A stretch of 64,000 nucleotides of DNA from Voacanga thouarsii (lineage: Eukaryota > Streptophyta > Magnoliopsida > Gentianales > Apocynaceae), in the NCBI GenBank assembly GCA_026120185.1, contig JANUWF010001614.1, forward strand, positions 3,087,501-3,151,500, in the 5' to 3' direction. Positions 10,865-21,448 of the stretch are shown piece after piece; within the stretch, counting starts at the first letter, position 1; each line of letters starts with the position of its first letter. The notes beneath the pieces were generated by a model, which did no database searches, was not told where the DNA came from, and worked only from the letters and a program-made list of their open reading frames with translations. The position numbers were made by a program, and so were the translations under genes.

Positions 10865-13800
10865 TGTAACACCCCCTACTATGTACCCTAAAAAGGGCGG
10901 GGATGTCGCCCCATCCCGAGGACAAGGGGTCTTTAAAATGAGTTATAATATAAAGACAACCCAAGAACTCAATCTCAGATAAATAAAGGAAAACTCTTAT
11001 TACATCAAGCTCAAACTGGAGCAAAACCAAATAAAAGCAAACATCTGATCCAGAAGCATAAATCAACAACTATCTCTCAAAACATAATGAAAATAACAAA
11101 AGCTTCTACTATTACACATCCTGCCTGTTCAACATAATCAATGTCCTGAAAACATGATATAAAACAGTGTGAAATTAACATCTCAGTAAGTCCTGTGTGT
11201 GCACATGGTACTTTGAACAGTTCGTGAATGCATAGTTGAAAATATTTATAGAAATATTTGGCAAGTCATATATAATTTCTCTTTGCAAGGAGTGGAGTTT
11301 TCTCATTGTCACACTTTGTACAAAATAAATCATCCACTCAAATAAACCGTCATGGTGCCACACTTTAAGCCCTATGACAAGAAAACGGTCAAGGCACCAC
11401 ACTTTGTGCACCTTGACAAGATCAGATTACCATACTTTGGGCGTTCTGATCAAAGATGGGTGTACGGCCCACCGGGTGAAATACTTCTCCATCTCTACAC
11501 CCAACAAAACCATCCGGGTGTCCATGCCAGGAAAATAATACCTTACCAAGTAAAAATGCTAGCTCAGACCGGCTTGACCAATCAATACTGTCGTCTTTTC
11601 AAGCAGAGCTTATCTTCTGGAGCTGGCCACCTGCCAGAAGACTCACTCACGCCCTCCAAGACTAGTATTATTAGCCTACCCTTATTGAGTACTCAACGAA
11701 TATAACCGTTAATTCCTGGTTTATAATAATACCATACCTTGGCTTTGTAAAACGTAGTTTTCTTTAAAAAGAGTTTTCTAAAATGTTTAAGAGAAAGAAC
11801 AGTTCTTGATAAAGGTATTAGTTTGTCAAAACCATTTAGAGAATACTCATCCACGTTTACATCCCAAATAATCATATATCAACAATAGCTTTACAAATAT
11901 TTACAACATTCGACTTGCCACCACAAGCATTTAACAAAAGAGTAAATGCAAGGACTTACTTGATAAGCCTCAAATAAAGAAGATAAAAATCAACTGCTCG
12001 CTTCCTTTAGATAACCTTCTGATCTAGAATCACATAATATTATGATCAGGGTCTCAATCGACTCAAGCTTGCATTTAAAATCATTTATTCCCATAACAAC
12101 TCATGATCCATTATCTAAGTTCAAATAAATTACCCCCTTCCTCAAAGTACATACACCAAGACCATATATCCATCAAAGATATGAACAATATATCAAAAAG
12201 GTCTTGACTTAACCATCACAATTCAAATTCATCATTATCACATCAAACATAGCATTGCTATCTATTGAACATGCTTAATTCATTACCTGATTCAAAATAT
12301 TCATCTATCCCAACTAAGCACATTTATCATGCTATCATACTTCCATAGACATCATCAATCTCATTAAACCTTAGCTTCGACCTCAAGGGTAAGAATTCCT
12401 TTACCTTACAACCACCGGATTAACAAGATCTCGATGCTCCAATAGTGATCGTCCCGAGTTTGTTTGAGATGAAGAGAAAAGTTGCCTTCTTTGCTCCTCT
12501 TGAACGAAAGTTAAGAAAAAAAGGTGAGATTAGCCCTTATATGGCATGGTTCAAGAGAAGAAAAAGAAAAGAATCAATGGAAGAAAGGAATCAAGAGGCT
12601 GAGAGGATTTTTTTCTTACCATAAGGTGTGCTTGATTTTTGCTAGGGAATGCTCTTGTGTTTTTCAAAAATTGCAGGAGAGAGTTTGCTGGAATTTCGTG
12701 CAGCAAGGAGGGAGTGGACGGCTAACTTGGTTTAGGGTTAGGAAAGTTTGATCTAGGGTTGGAAGTTGATGTTATGAAGGTCTCCTAACCGCTCTAAACT
12801 TCCTTGGCAGCAAGGCCAAAAATCTGGCAGCTTGCTGTACCTAATTGCTGGCCGAAATTTAGAGAGGTTAAGGGGAGAAAAATAATCTGGGATTGCTCCC
12901 CTAGGCTAGCCAAAATAGTGCCCAAGGATAGGGCTATGCGTGTTCAGGTTTTTGTCCAAAACTAGAAGGAGTTTGAGTGAGTTTTGACAACCAGAAATTC
13001 TGTGTGAAATCTGTAACAAAAGAGAGAAAATTCTGGGCTGTTTTGGTTGCTGTTCTGCTTCAAATCAGAGAGGAAAAGTGAGAGTTTCAGGTTCTGTAGT
13101 TTGGCTTGATCAACAAGGAGTTTTGGTATGTTTTGGAATGCAAAATTTCGTGTGATATGGTGTGTGCAAGCTGATCGAAATTCTGTGCACAAGCTGGCCA
13201 AAATTCTGGAAAAAGAAGGGGATAAAAATCTGGTTTGTATAGCTAAAATAATCTGAATTGGTGAGAGGTGTTTTAGGTGATTTAAGCTAGGTTTAGAAGG
13301 GTTTGGATACCCTTAGGAGTGCAGTATTTTCATGCAGCATATGCATGCGCAAGGCTGCCGAAAATCTGTAAGAAAAGAAGGAACAAAACCTAATTGGTTT
13401 AGAAAGGAAATAAAATCTGATTTGCTAAAGGATTTAGGATAAGATTCCCTAGTCTTGGAAAAGTTTGTATTGAGCTAGGAGTGCTCCAAAGGTGGCGGCA
13501 CAAAGCTGGAAAACTTTTTAGATTTTCAGCTAGGGTTCTATGTTCAAAATCAACAAGATATTTTGCTAGGAAAATAACAAATTAATTCAAGCTAACTAAT
13601 ATAAAATCTGATTAATTAAATACAAGTTGGAATTTAATTATCCTAGCTAAGATTTTCGAAAATTAAAGAGGATAAAAGCTAAAATAAAATTTAGTCTTTA
13701 TTCTTATAAAAAATCCTTGAATTTAGGAGCTAAATATGGAGACTTATCCCCTAAGAAGATGGCGCTGAAATTCAAGAGAATAGCTAGGATTTTCGGCCAA

Positions 13801-14177
13801 GGCATAAAGAAATCTAGAAAAAGAATTCAAAAAGAAAGCTAAGATTCGCAAGAGATAAGATTTGAACTCGGGTCACTAAGGGATAATCACCAACCCTAAC
13901 CACTATTCCAAATCAACTCCGATACTAATATATCTCTAAGAAATTCTTTTCACCTTAGTTCTTATCCCTCCATTTCCTCTACTAAATTTTACCCAAAACA
14001 ATTTCCAATCAATGCGACAACACAATTATTTCCCTCAAATAAATTAATGCAAGAGCAACTTTGAAAATCACATGCACCTATGCAAGCATAATTTTAAAAT
14101 ATCATATGAAATGCAAAATACTATGCAATGCATGACTTTTCCCCCTAGGTCAAAGGTGGTTTTGGTGGGGTATTACA
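10865..14177. mobile_element. TGTAACACCCC element 1 (3313 bp, non-coding LTR-like)
   Basis: The ends read TGTAACACCCC and GGGGTATTACA, forming imperfect terminal inverted repeats of TG...CA type. A perfect 5-bp duplication AAGTG flanks it (10860-10864, 14178-14182). It interrupts Copia-2 between its RNase H and polypurine tract. No gag, pol or transposase motif is visible in any frame. A related element occurs at 32453-36741; both share the segment GAGGACAAGGGGTCTTTA and relatives, the CTCCATCTCTACACCCAA block, and a TACCCTTATTGAGTACT block. The structure fits a very long solo LTR or a large retrotransposon derivative rather than a DNA transposon, but the parental family cannot be named from the sequence. 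A tRNA-like segment lies about 300 bp from the right end. Confidence 0.85.
13856..13925 (-). other. tRNA-like segment with Pol III A/B-box similarity in element 1
   Basis: On the minus strand GGAATAGTGGTTAGGG (complement of 13894-13909) resembles a D-arm/A-box. GAGTTCAAATCT (complement of 13858-13869) resembles the T-arm/B-box consensus GGTTCGAATCC. Spacing is tRNA-like. The same pair occurs at the same distance from the right end of the related element at 32453-36741. It is not predicted to fold as a complete functional tRNA. It may be a tRNA relic or an internal Pol III promoter. Confidence 0.5.
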
Positions 14178-14182
14178 AAGTG

Positions 14183-15061
14183 TCTTTTGAAGACTCTCTC
14201 AGCCAAACTCTTAGTGAATGGATCTACTAGATTGTTCTCTAAGGCAATCTGTTCCACCATAACTTCCCGTCTTTGCATGAAATCCCGGATTAGGTGGTAC
14301 TTCCTCTTGATGTGCTTCCCCTTCTTGTGGTTCCTGGATTCTTTGGAATATGATACTGCTCCAGTGTTATCACAATGCATCACAATCGGCCTGTCAATGT
14401 GTGGTACGACTCCAAGTTCTGAATGGAACTTCCAGAGCCAGACTGCTTCCTAGGATGCCTCTGATGCTACCACATACTCAGTTTCCATAGTTGAGCCAGC
14501 AATACAAGATTGCTTGATACTCCTCCATGAAATAGCTCCTCCAGACAAGGTGAAAACAGATCTACTAGTGGATTTTCTCTCATCCTTATCCGCTTATAAG
14601 TCTGAGTCTGTGTATCCTGTAGAAACCAAGTCATTAGCCCTATAAACCAGCATATAATCTCTAGTTCCCTGGAGGTACTTGAGAAAATACTTTATAGCTT
14701 GCCAATGAACCTTCCCAGGGTTTGACTGATATCTGCTAACCAACCTTATGGCAAACCAGATATCTGGCCTAGTACATAGCATGGCATACATGAGATTTCC
14801 GATAGCCAAAGCATAAGGAATCCTACTCATTCTGTCTTTTTCTTCTTGAGACTTAGGACAGTCCCTTGAAGAAAATGACAACCCATGTCTACAACGAATT
14901 AGAGTTCCCTTACATAAGTCCATGCGGTACCTAGCCAGCATCTTGTCAATGTATGCCACTTGGGATAATCCTAAAATTCTCTGCTTCCTATTTCTAAGAA
15001 GTCTAATCTTGGAAATGTAGCTGGCTTCTCCCAAGTCCATCATACTGAATTGACTATACAA
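14183..15061 (-). pseudogene. Copia-2 RT C-terminus and RNase H
   Basis: 14594-15061 carries the RT C-terminal region: LGEASYISKIRL, YIDKMLARY, then MYAMLCTRPDI and SRYQSNPGKVHWQAIK, ending in the first RNase H residues (GYTDSDL, which includes the YxDSDxA-type catalytic aspartate). After an interruption, 14183-14383 gives the RNase H end with MHCDNTGAV, HIKRKYHLIRDF and VDPFTKSLAE. RNase H removes the RNA strand of the cDNA hybrid. Breaks occur at about 14450 and 14590. The arrangement RT-RNase H at the 3' end of pol, followed by the polypurine tract, is standard for Copia. Confidence 0.88.
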
Positions 15062-15810
15062 CCAACCTTTGTAGATAACAATGACCCTACATTATTTCCA
15101 TTGAGTAGAATATCATCCACATAGAGGACAAAAAAAACCACATTTATGCCTTCAAGTTTCCTGTACACGTATGGTTCATCCTCATTTTGAGTGAAACCGT
15201 AAGACTTTATAGTCTCGTCAAAATGAATATTCCATGCTCTTGATGCCTTCTTAAGTCCATCAATGGACTTCTTAAGCTTACAAACCATATATTCTTGGCC
15301 TTCAGCAATCAAGCCTTCCGGTTGGGACATATAGATGTCTTCGCTAAGATGGCCATTTAAAAATGCCGTCTTGACATCCATTTGCCATATCTCGTAGTCA
15401 TAATGACATGTGATGACAAGGAGGATACGGATGATCTTAAGCATGGCTACCGAGAAAAAGGTTTCCTAATACGATATCGATTCCCTCTTTCTGAGTATAC
15501 GATTTTGCCACAAGCCTAGCATTGAAGGTATTCACCTTCCCATCCGTTCCCCTCTTCCTCTTGTACACCCACTTGCACCCAATGGGTTTTATCCCTTCAG
15601 GTGAAACTACAAGATCTCAAACCTAATTGAAGTACATAGACTCAATCTCGGCTTTCATTACTTTATACCATAGATTTGCATCAGCATCAGCAATTGCCTC
15701 CTTGTATCTAGTGGGGTCTTGTTCCTGATAGTCAGAGACCAGCTCAAAAGCTTCTCCATAATATCTATCCGGAACCCTAGACACTCTCCCACTACGACGA
15801 TGCACCATTT
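15040..15810 (-). pseudogene. Copia-2 reverse transcriptase core
   Basis: 15040-15444 encodes IRILLVITCHYDYEIWQMDVKTAFLNGHL, EDIYMSQPEG, KLKKSIDGLKKASRAWN and the catalytic LYVDDILL, so the YVDD motif is intact. Upstream, 15480-15808 encodes the leading segment (YKEAIADADANLW, MKAEIESMYFN, then a frame with GCKWVYKRKR) broken by stops. The copy retains nearly the whole RT domain but not in one frame, so it is inactive. RT makes cDNA inside the virus-like particle. Confidence 0.88.
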
Positions 15811-15826
15811 GTACAGGCTCTTGAGG

Positions 15827-16811
15827 CTATGCCTCTTCTTGTTCCACAATCGGGTCAGAAGAAGTTGCTTCCGAAGATAGCTTCTCCTCGAGTTCCAACC
15901 TAGTTGAACCTTTCGTGGAAGTACTTTGATCATCCTCTAAGTATCTAGCATTGGTACTAACCAGTACCTTTTGCTCCTTAGGATGATAAAAGTAACCACC
16001 CTTTGTTCCTTTTGGATACCCAACAAAATAGCATAATTCTGATCTTGGTTCCAACTTGTCTTCCTTGATCAGTACATAAGCTGGACAACCCCATATCCTG
16101 AGATGATTCAGACTTGGCTTAAGCTCAGTCCATATCTCATAGGGAGTCCTAGGTACTGACTTGGAAGGCACCAAGTTCAAAATGTATGCCGCTGTTTCCA
16201 GGGTATATCCCTAGAAAGACACTGGAAGAGTAGCATGAGACATCATGCTTTGGACCATTTCCATCAATGTCCCATTCCTTCTCTCAGCTACTCCGTTCTG
16301 CTGGGGTATCCCTGGCTCAGAGAACTGGGATACTATCCCATGATGTACCATGTAGTCCTTGAATTCACCTAGGAAGTACTCTCCACCACGATCCAATCGT
16401 AAGGTCTTGATTAATTTACTTGTCTGATGCTCCACTTCAGCCTTAAACTCCTTGAATTTATCAAAAGAGTCAGACTTGTGCCTCATCAGATAAATATAAC
16501 CAAACCTTGTACAATCATCCGTGAAAGTGATGAAGTACTCAAAACCATTCTCTAGTTGGTGTAGACAAGGGACCACACACATCAGTATGAACAAGACTCA
16601 ATACCTCCTTGGTCCTATCCACCTTTAGGATAAAAGACCTTTTGATCATCTTTCCCATTAGGCAGGATTCACACTGAGGCCAATTTTTCAATCTCAATGA
16701 ACCCAAAGGCCCATCATGGATTAGCCTCTGAATCCTAATTGAGTTGATATGACCCAACCTTAGATGCCAAAGATATAAGTCTTTGACGTTGGTCTTTCTC
16801 TTCTTAGTCAA
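15827..16811 (-). pseudogene. Copia-2 integrase
   Basis: 16539-16811 holds the pre-integrase and zinc part (LYLWHLRLGHINS for the two histidines, CESCLMGK for the cysteine pair). 16211-16594 holds the catalytic core. The acidic residues are visible in VHTDVCGP, LRLDRGGEY and VAERRN. 15827-16180 is the C-terminal domain with PYEIWTELKPSLNHLRIWGC and FVGYPKGTKGG. Frame changes occur around 16190 and 16560. Integrase inserts the cDNA and gives 5-bp duplications, which agrees with those seen in this window. Confidence 0.9.
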
Positions 16812-17075
16812 AGGTTTAGATTGAGTGTTATTTAATTAATTGTTAATAGGGTTTAAATAGAATAGATTTCCATACATGTACCCAGTACATAAAATTTCTC
16901 CATCTCTACTGATAGAAATAACAGAATGGAAAGATACAGAATATCATTGATTTATTAATTTTGCAACTAAAATCAAATTATGATGAAAACCAGGTACATA
17001 TAAAATATCTATTAAAACCACTTTTTTATTTCAATAAAAAATAAGATCTAGCACTCCCACTGCAAGGGCCCAGAC

Positions 17076-18044
17076 TTATGCTCCATTTCCCACGTGTAAT
17101 CCATGTTTGCCCTTCTTGAGTCTTCTTATCTTTTTAAACCCCTGCAAGGAGTTATAGATATAATCAGTGGCTCCTAAATCAACAATCCCAGTGGAAGTTA
17201 ATCCAACCATTGATATAGACTCAAGATAGAAAACAATTCCAGTGGGGTTTTTCTTGGCTTGAAGATCTGGATACTCATTTTTCAAGTGTCCCTTCTTCCC
17301 ATATCTAAAGCACTTGCCCTTTGGTTTGTCTTTGGGTTAGGTCTTGGGCTGGGCTGCTGCGTTTCCCTTCTTCCTTTCGAACTTTTTGGTCTTGGACTTA
17401 GTTCTTGAGGAAGAAGCCTTAGCAATCAGGGACTTTGACTGTAGCTTCATGACCTTCTCTACCATCTGGAGTTCCTTCATTAACTCATTCAAACTCATGT
17501 TTAACTTGTTCATATTATAATTTTGTTTGAACTGAGTAAAGGAACTCGGTAGAAATTCGAGAACCATGTCCACTTGGTTCCCATGGTCAATGATAGCCCC
17601 GAAGATTTCTGTCTCCTTAAAAGCAGCAATCATCTTGAGCATATGCTCTCTGACTGATGCTCCCTCAGCCATCTTAGTATTTATTATAGTTCGAAGAGCC
17701 TCCTGCCTTGTGGGCCGGCTCTTGTCCGCGAACATAGTGGCCAATGACTGACTAATGTTACACACAGAAGCCATGTGCTCATGTTTTGACTCGAGCACAT
17801 TAGACATGGAGGCTAACATCTAGCAACGTGCCATTTCATTAGCCTTCTTCCACGTCTTCTCAGCCTCTCGCTCTTTGGAGGTGGAACCTTCCCCGATCAC
17901 AGGGCAGGTCTCGTAAAGGACATACTTATACTCCTCAACTGTGAGTATTATGTCTAGATTCCTCTTCCAATCCACAGAGCTTGGCCCCGTTAACTTATTC
18001 TCTCGGAGAATAACGACTAAAGGACTAAAAGAACCTTGCACCAT
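17076..18044 (-). pseudogene. Copia-2 gag and protease
   Basis: The gag start is the ATG at 18044 (MVQGSFSPLVV), the first in-frame start after the leader. Coding continues with one stop at about 17820 into 17337-17819, which includes FADKSRPTRQEALRTIINTK and LNMSLNELMKELQMVEKVMK, followed by a lysine-rich tail. The zinc knuckle around 17300 reads CFRYGKKGH, with the second cysteine changed to tyrosine. 17076-17285 is the protease start, where VDLGATDYI replaces the usual DSGAS/T-type motif. Both changes would impair the proteins. In a working element gag forms the particle and the protease matures the polyprotein. Confidence 0.87.
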
Positions 18045-19671
18045 TTCTAAAAAATCAAAACATAAAAAAAAGGATTTAGTTTGTGAAAATAAATTTGTGC
18101 ACTGAAATTAATTTGGCTCTTAGAAAAACTGACATAACTTCTTTGGAAGATTAACAGTTTCCTAAGCTAAGTGTAGTAACCACCACAAATTAATTCCCCT
18201 TCTAGGTAATGATCTAGAGGATAACTCCATCATGGGATGGTCATTTCCTCTCATTTCCTATGGACATTCCTCGCACTATAACCTTCAACGTGGGCTGGCC
18301 AATTATAGAATGTGTCCTGGGTTATTAATTACATCATTCCATTAGATTTAGATCCTTGTGGTATCCCCAACCTGTATGGGTTCACTCCCAGGGTGATGCG
18401 AGGGGACCCACGATCTCTAATGAGGATCGTGATGGAAGCCGTGGAGCCGTTGGAACCCCTCTCCCACTTAGTCTTTTAAAATAAAGTTTTCTTGAAAAAT
18501 ACCCTTTTGAAATTTCCATTAAATTTTTCCTTAACTCAAAAATAAAATATCCAAATCCATTAAAATCACCATTTCAAGAATTATATCCTTTGAGAGATTT
18601 TTTCATAGACTAATTTTATTTAAGTTAAAACTTAATGATTTCAAAAATTCTCCAATTAAAACTTTCTAGAGACTTTGGTCTCAAGTTTATTTAACAAAAC
18701 AATTTTTCTTGTACAAAATAAAATAAAATGGTTTTCTATTTTAACTTACAAAAATATCTAAATCCAATATATTTTCTATATCAAGGATTAAATCCTTTTG
18801 AGAAAATATCTAAGGATTAATTTTTGTTCAAGTTAAAATATCCATTTAATTTTTTAAAGAAAAATGTTTTCCTTGCATAAATATTTCCAAAGACTTTGGT
18901 CTTTGAGAAAACACGCACATAGGTACACAAAAAAAAAATAATAGCATGCCTGAAAACAATAAACGTTTTCATGCTTTTCTATTTTTAAACCTAAGTGCCC
19001 AAATAATAGAATTAAACACATTAATTAATTAATGGTCTTATTTAATCCTAAAATCCCTTACTAATATTTTTCATGCAAAAATATTCCTTGAATATTAACT
19101 ATTGCAAAAATATTAACTTCGCCTGGTATGGACCCCAAAACCAAAAAGAAAATGCAAGAAAAAATTACAAGGAAAAATAAAAATTTCTCCTTGGTCCACT
19201 GCACCCGCCGCACTGGATCGAGCACCAATCTGCACTGCGGTCTTCTGCACCCGCCGCACAGAACCAGACCCCGCGGGCGGCCAGCGTTGGACCGGATCCC
19301 ATACCCGAGCCAGTGCCGGTTTCGATCTGTCGGGTCATCCTTCTGCGATTTTCTTGCAATTTTTCTACAACTTTCTTTTTGGTTTCCTGCAACTTTCTTC
19401 CTCCATTGACTCTCTGATTTCAACCCAAATATAATGAAATCAACCAAAACCAACAATCGCCTACACCCTTTAATATTGGGCTTACATGATTTGCTAAGGA
19501 AAACAATAAATTACAAATCTCCTATACCTCCATCGAAAAGGTTTAACAGAGAATCTATCCATATCAAAAACAGCGAAGAATCACGGTTTAATCACACATA
19601 TGTGTCCAGTTTTATTCAACTAGATGCATGCACTCTATATTTTCATAAAACCATCATACTCTGATACCAAT
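18045..19671 (-). other. Copia-2 leader and primer-binding site
   Basis: The primer-binding site is at 19658-19671; on the minus strand it reads TTGGTATCAGAGT, matching the initiator tRNA-Met complement for eleven bases after the first T. The leader is AT-rich, contains no recognised protein, and matches the Copia-1 leader in order. A GC-rich patch around 19190-19340 is shared with Copia-1 at 6240-6420. An open frame spans it in both. Confidence 0.78.
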
Positions 19672-21448
19672 TGAAGGCTTAAAAGGGGGAAAATACAGAG
19701 CACGTAGCGGAAGCAAAAATTGAAAAATTGAAAAAATTGAAGAATAGGGGAACTCCCGAATAGAGCCGGCGTCGGCTCTGGCAGCCCTAGCCGGTGCCGG
19801 TTGCGCTCTATCCAGATTCCGAGGGGAAAATTTTCTAAACTTTTCTCCTTGTTCTCAAAGTTGGCTGGACCGGAATGTGTGGAATTGGGGTAGGTATGCT
19901 AGTGGAAACCTCTGATGCGATTCCTGCAATCCTCCTACTCCGTCTTTGCATGTAGATGAACGCCAAACTCTCAATCTTCAGTATATGACCTGCCTAATCC
20001 CGTTTGGTGAACAACTTACAAGGCTAAGGAACTTTCTTGGAGAGAGTGTGAGACAGGCATCTCGTTTTTCACAGAGAAGAAGCAGTGAAAACAATGTTGT
20101 ATTCAAACCTCCTGTTTAACCTAAATAAAACCCTAGGTTAAACTAGACTGGCCCATTAGACTCTTAGTTTAGCCTTTTGGACTAAATTAATTATTCTAAT
20201 TAGAACCAAATACATGGCCCAACAAATAATTAATTTTTCAGCCCAAATAAACTAGTCTAATTAACAAGCCTATATTAGTTTAGTCTAGGTTAATCCTTAA
20301 TTATTCAAACTGGACCAAAGCCCCGAACAATTAATTAACCTACCAAACTAATTTAATTAATTCTCTCTCTCTATGGACCTTTATTTTATTCAAGCCCAAC
20401 AATTAAATCATGCTACTTAAATAAAATAAATTTCATTTAATTTAATTTAAGATCAATTTCTTAGCCTGTATTTAATTAAGACTTACAGTCTATACTGAAG
20501 ACCAAAAGACACACTGTCTTGGCTACTAAAATGACCAAAATACCGTTGCCATATAAATCACTGTATTTTGCATTTTAAATATTTCCTAATATCACCATAA
20601 GGAAACATTGACCCCAAGGACAGTGCTGTGTTTGCAAAGTCTCCGACCTACAGGTGTAATGACTAAAATACCCCTCTATACATTGCCGTACATTTAGAGA
20701 GGAAGAAATGTAATAACACCTCTCTAAATGACATCTACCATCCTTAGGCTTCTAGTCCAATGATCCATGACTTCCTGGATTGTTTTCGCTTTCCAAGGGA
20801 GCTACCCTAAAACAAACATCTAAATCATGTTTCCTAGGGCCCTGGATATTTAGATCATTTAGGCAACCACAAGGGGCGATATAGTATAGAAACTATCTTG
20901 TATATGTCTGTCTTAACCAACTAGTCACGCATACCCAACATGCAAGTATATTGGTCCGACGATAGAACCTCAACTATAGTATATCAAAGTACATGCTTCC
21001 AGCTTCGTCAGACTACCAACTCATACTCAAGTTGTAGAGTACTAGTCCATGCCTGTAGTAGTAGTAGTCTAGGTTTCTACCATATAGTACTTTTAAGAAA
21101 CCACTACTACATGTCCTATTCTGCGTATTCGAAATACAGTTATATCATGAAGTGAGTGGACTACTCATTGGCTAAAGGTAAGCCATTCTCCATTTGGAAT
21201 TCATAACATAATAACTTAAACATGATGAGATTCACATTCTCATCAATCGGTTAAGAACGAACGTTTATGTGTCAAGTAACCCGTGATCCATACCTTACTA
21301 TGAAAGACCTCCATTCACATGAACCACTTACTTAAACACAATGGGTCTTTTCCAAACGTAATTGTGCACAAATAATATGTAAATTCACAAACAATTTCTG
21401 AAAATAAATTCTTTTATTAAAACATTCGATATTTACATCAGAAATCTA
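19672..21448 (-). repeat. Copia-2 5' LTR, missing its outer end
   Basis: It starts TGAAGGCTTAAAAGG on the plus strand and stays alignable with the LTR at 8999-10800 as far as CATCAGAAATCT (21437-21447). There the sibling continues with about 33 bases to its CCAACA end, while this copy switches to unrelated sequence. The terminal bases and the target duplication are therefore lost. Confidence 0.88.

Larger units (their letters stand above)
8999..21448 (-). mobile_element. Copia-2: Ty1/Copia retrotransposon, nested and truncated
   Basis: A minus-strand element with 5' LTR at 19672-21448, primer site, leader, gag, PR, IN, RT, RNase H, polypurine tract and 3' LTR at 8999-10800. It is the same family as Copia-1 but keeps RT and RNase H. 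Two events damaged it: a 3.3 kb TGTAACACCCC element inserted at 10865-14177, just downstream of RNase H, and the outer end of its 5' LTR was lost at 21448, where Gypsy sequence begins abruptly. The left flank ATAGG (8994-8998) would be its target duplication, but the partner copy is gone. Excluding the nested insertion it is about 9.1 kb, a normal length for a Copia element with long LTRs. Confidence 0.88.

Noticed and set aside
11352..11705. 117-codon plus-strand ORF in TGTAACACCCC element 1
   Set aside because: The corresponding segment in the related element at 32453-36741 is not open, so it is probably chance.
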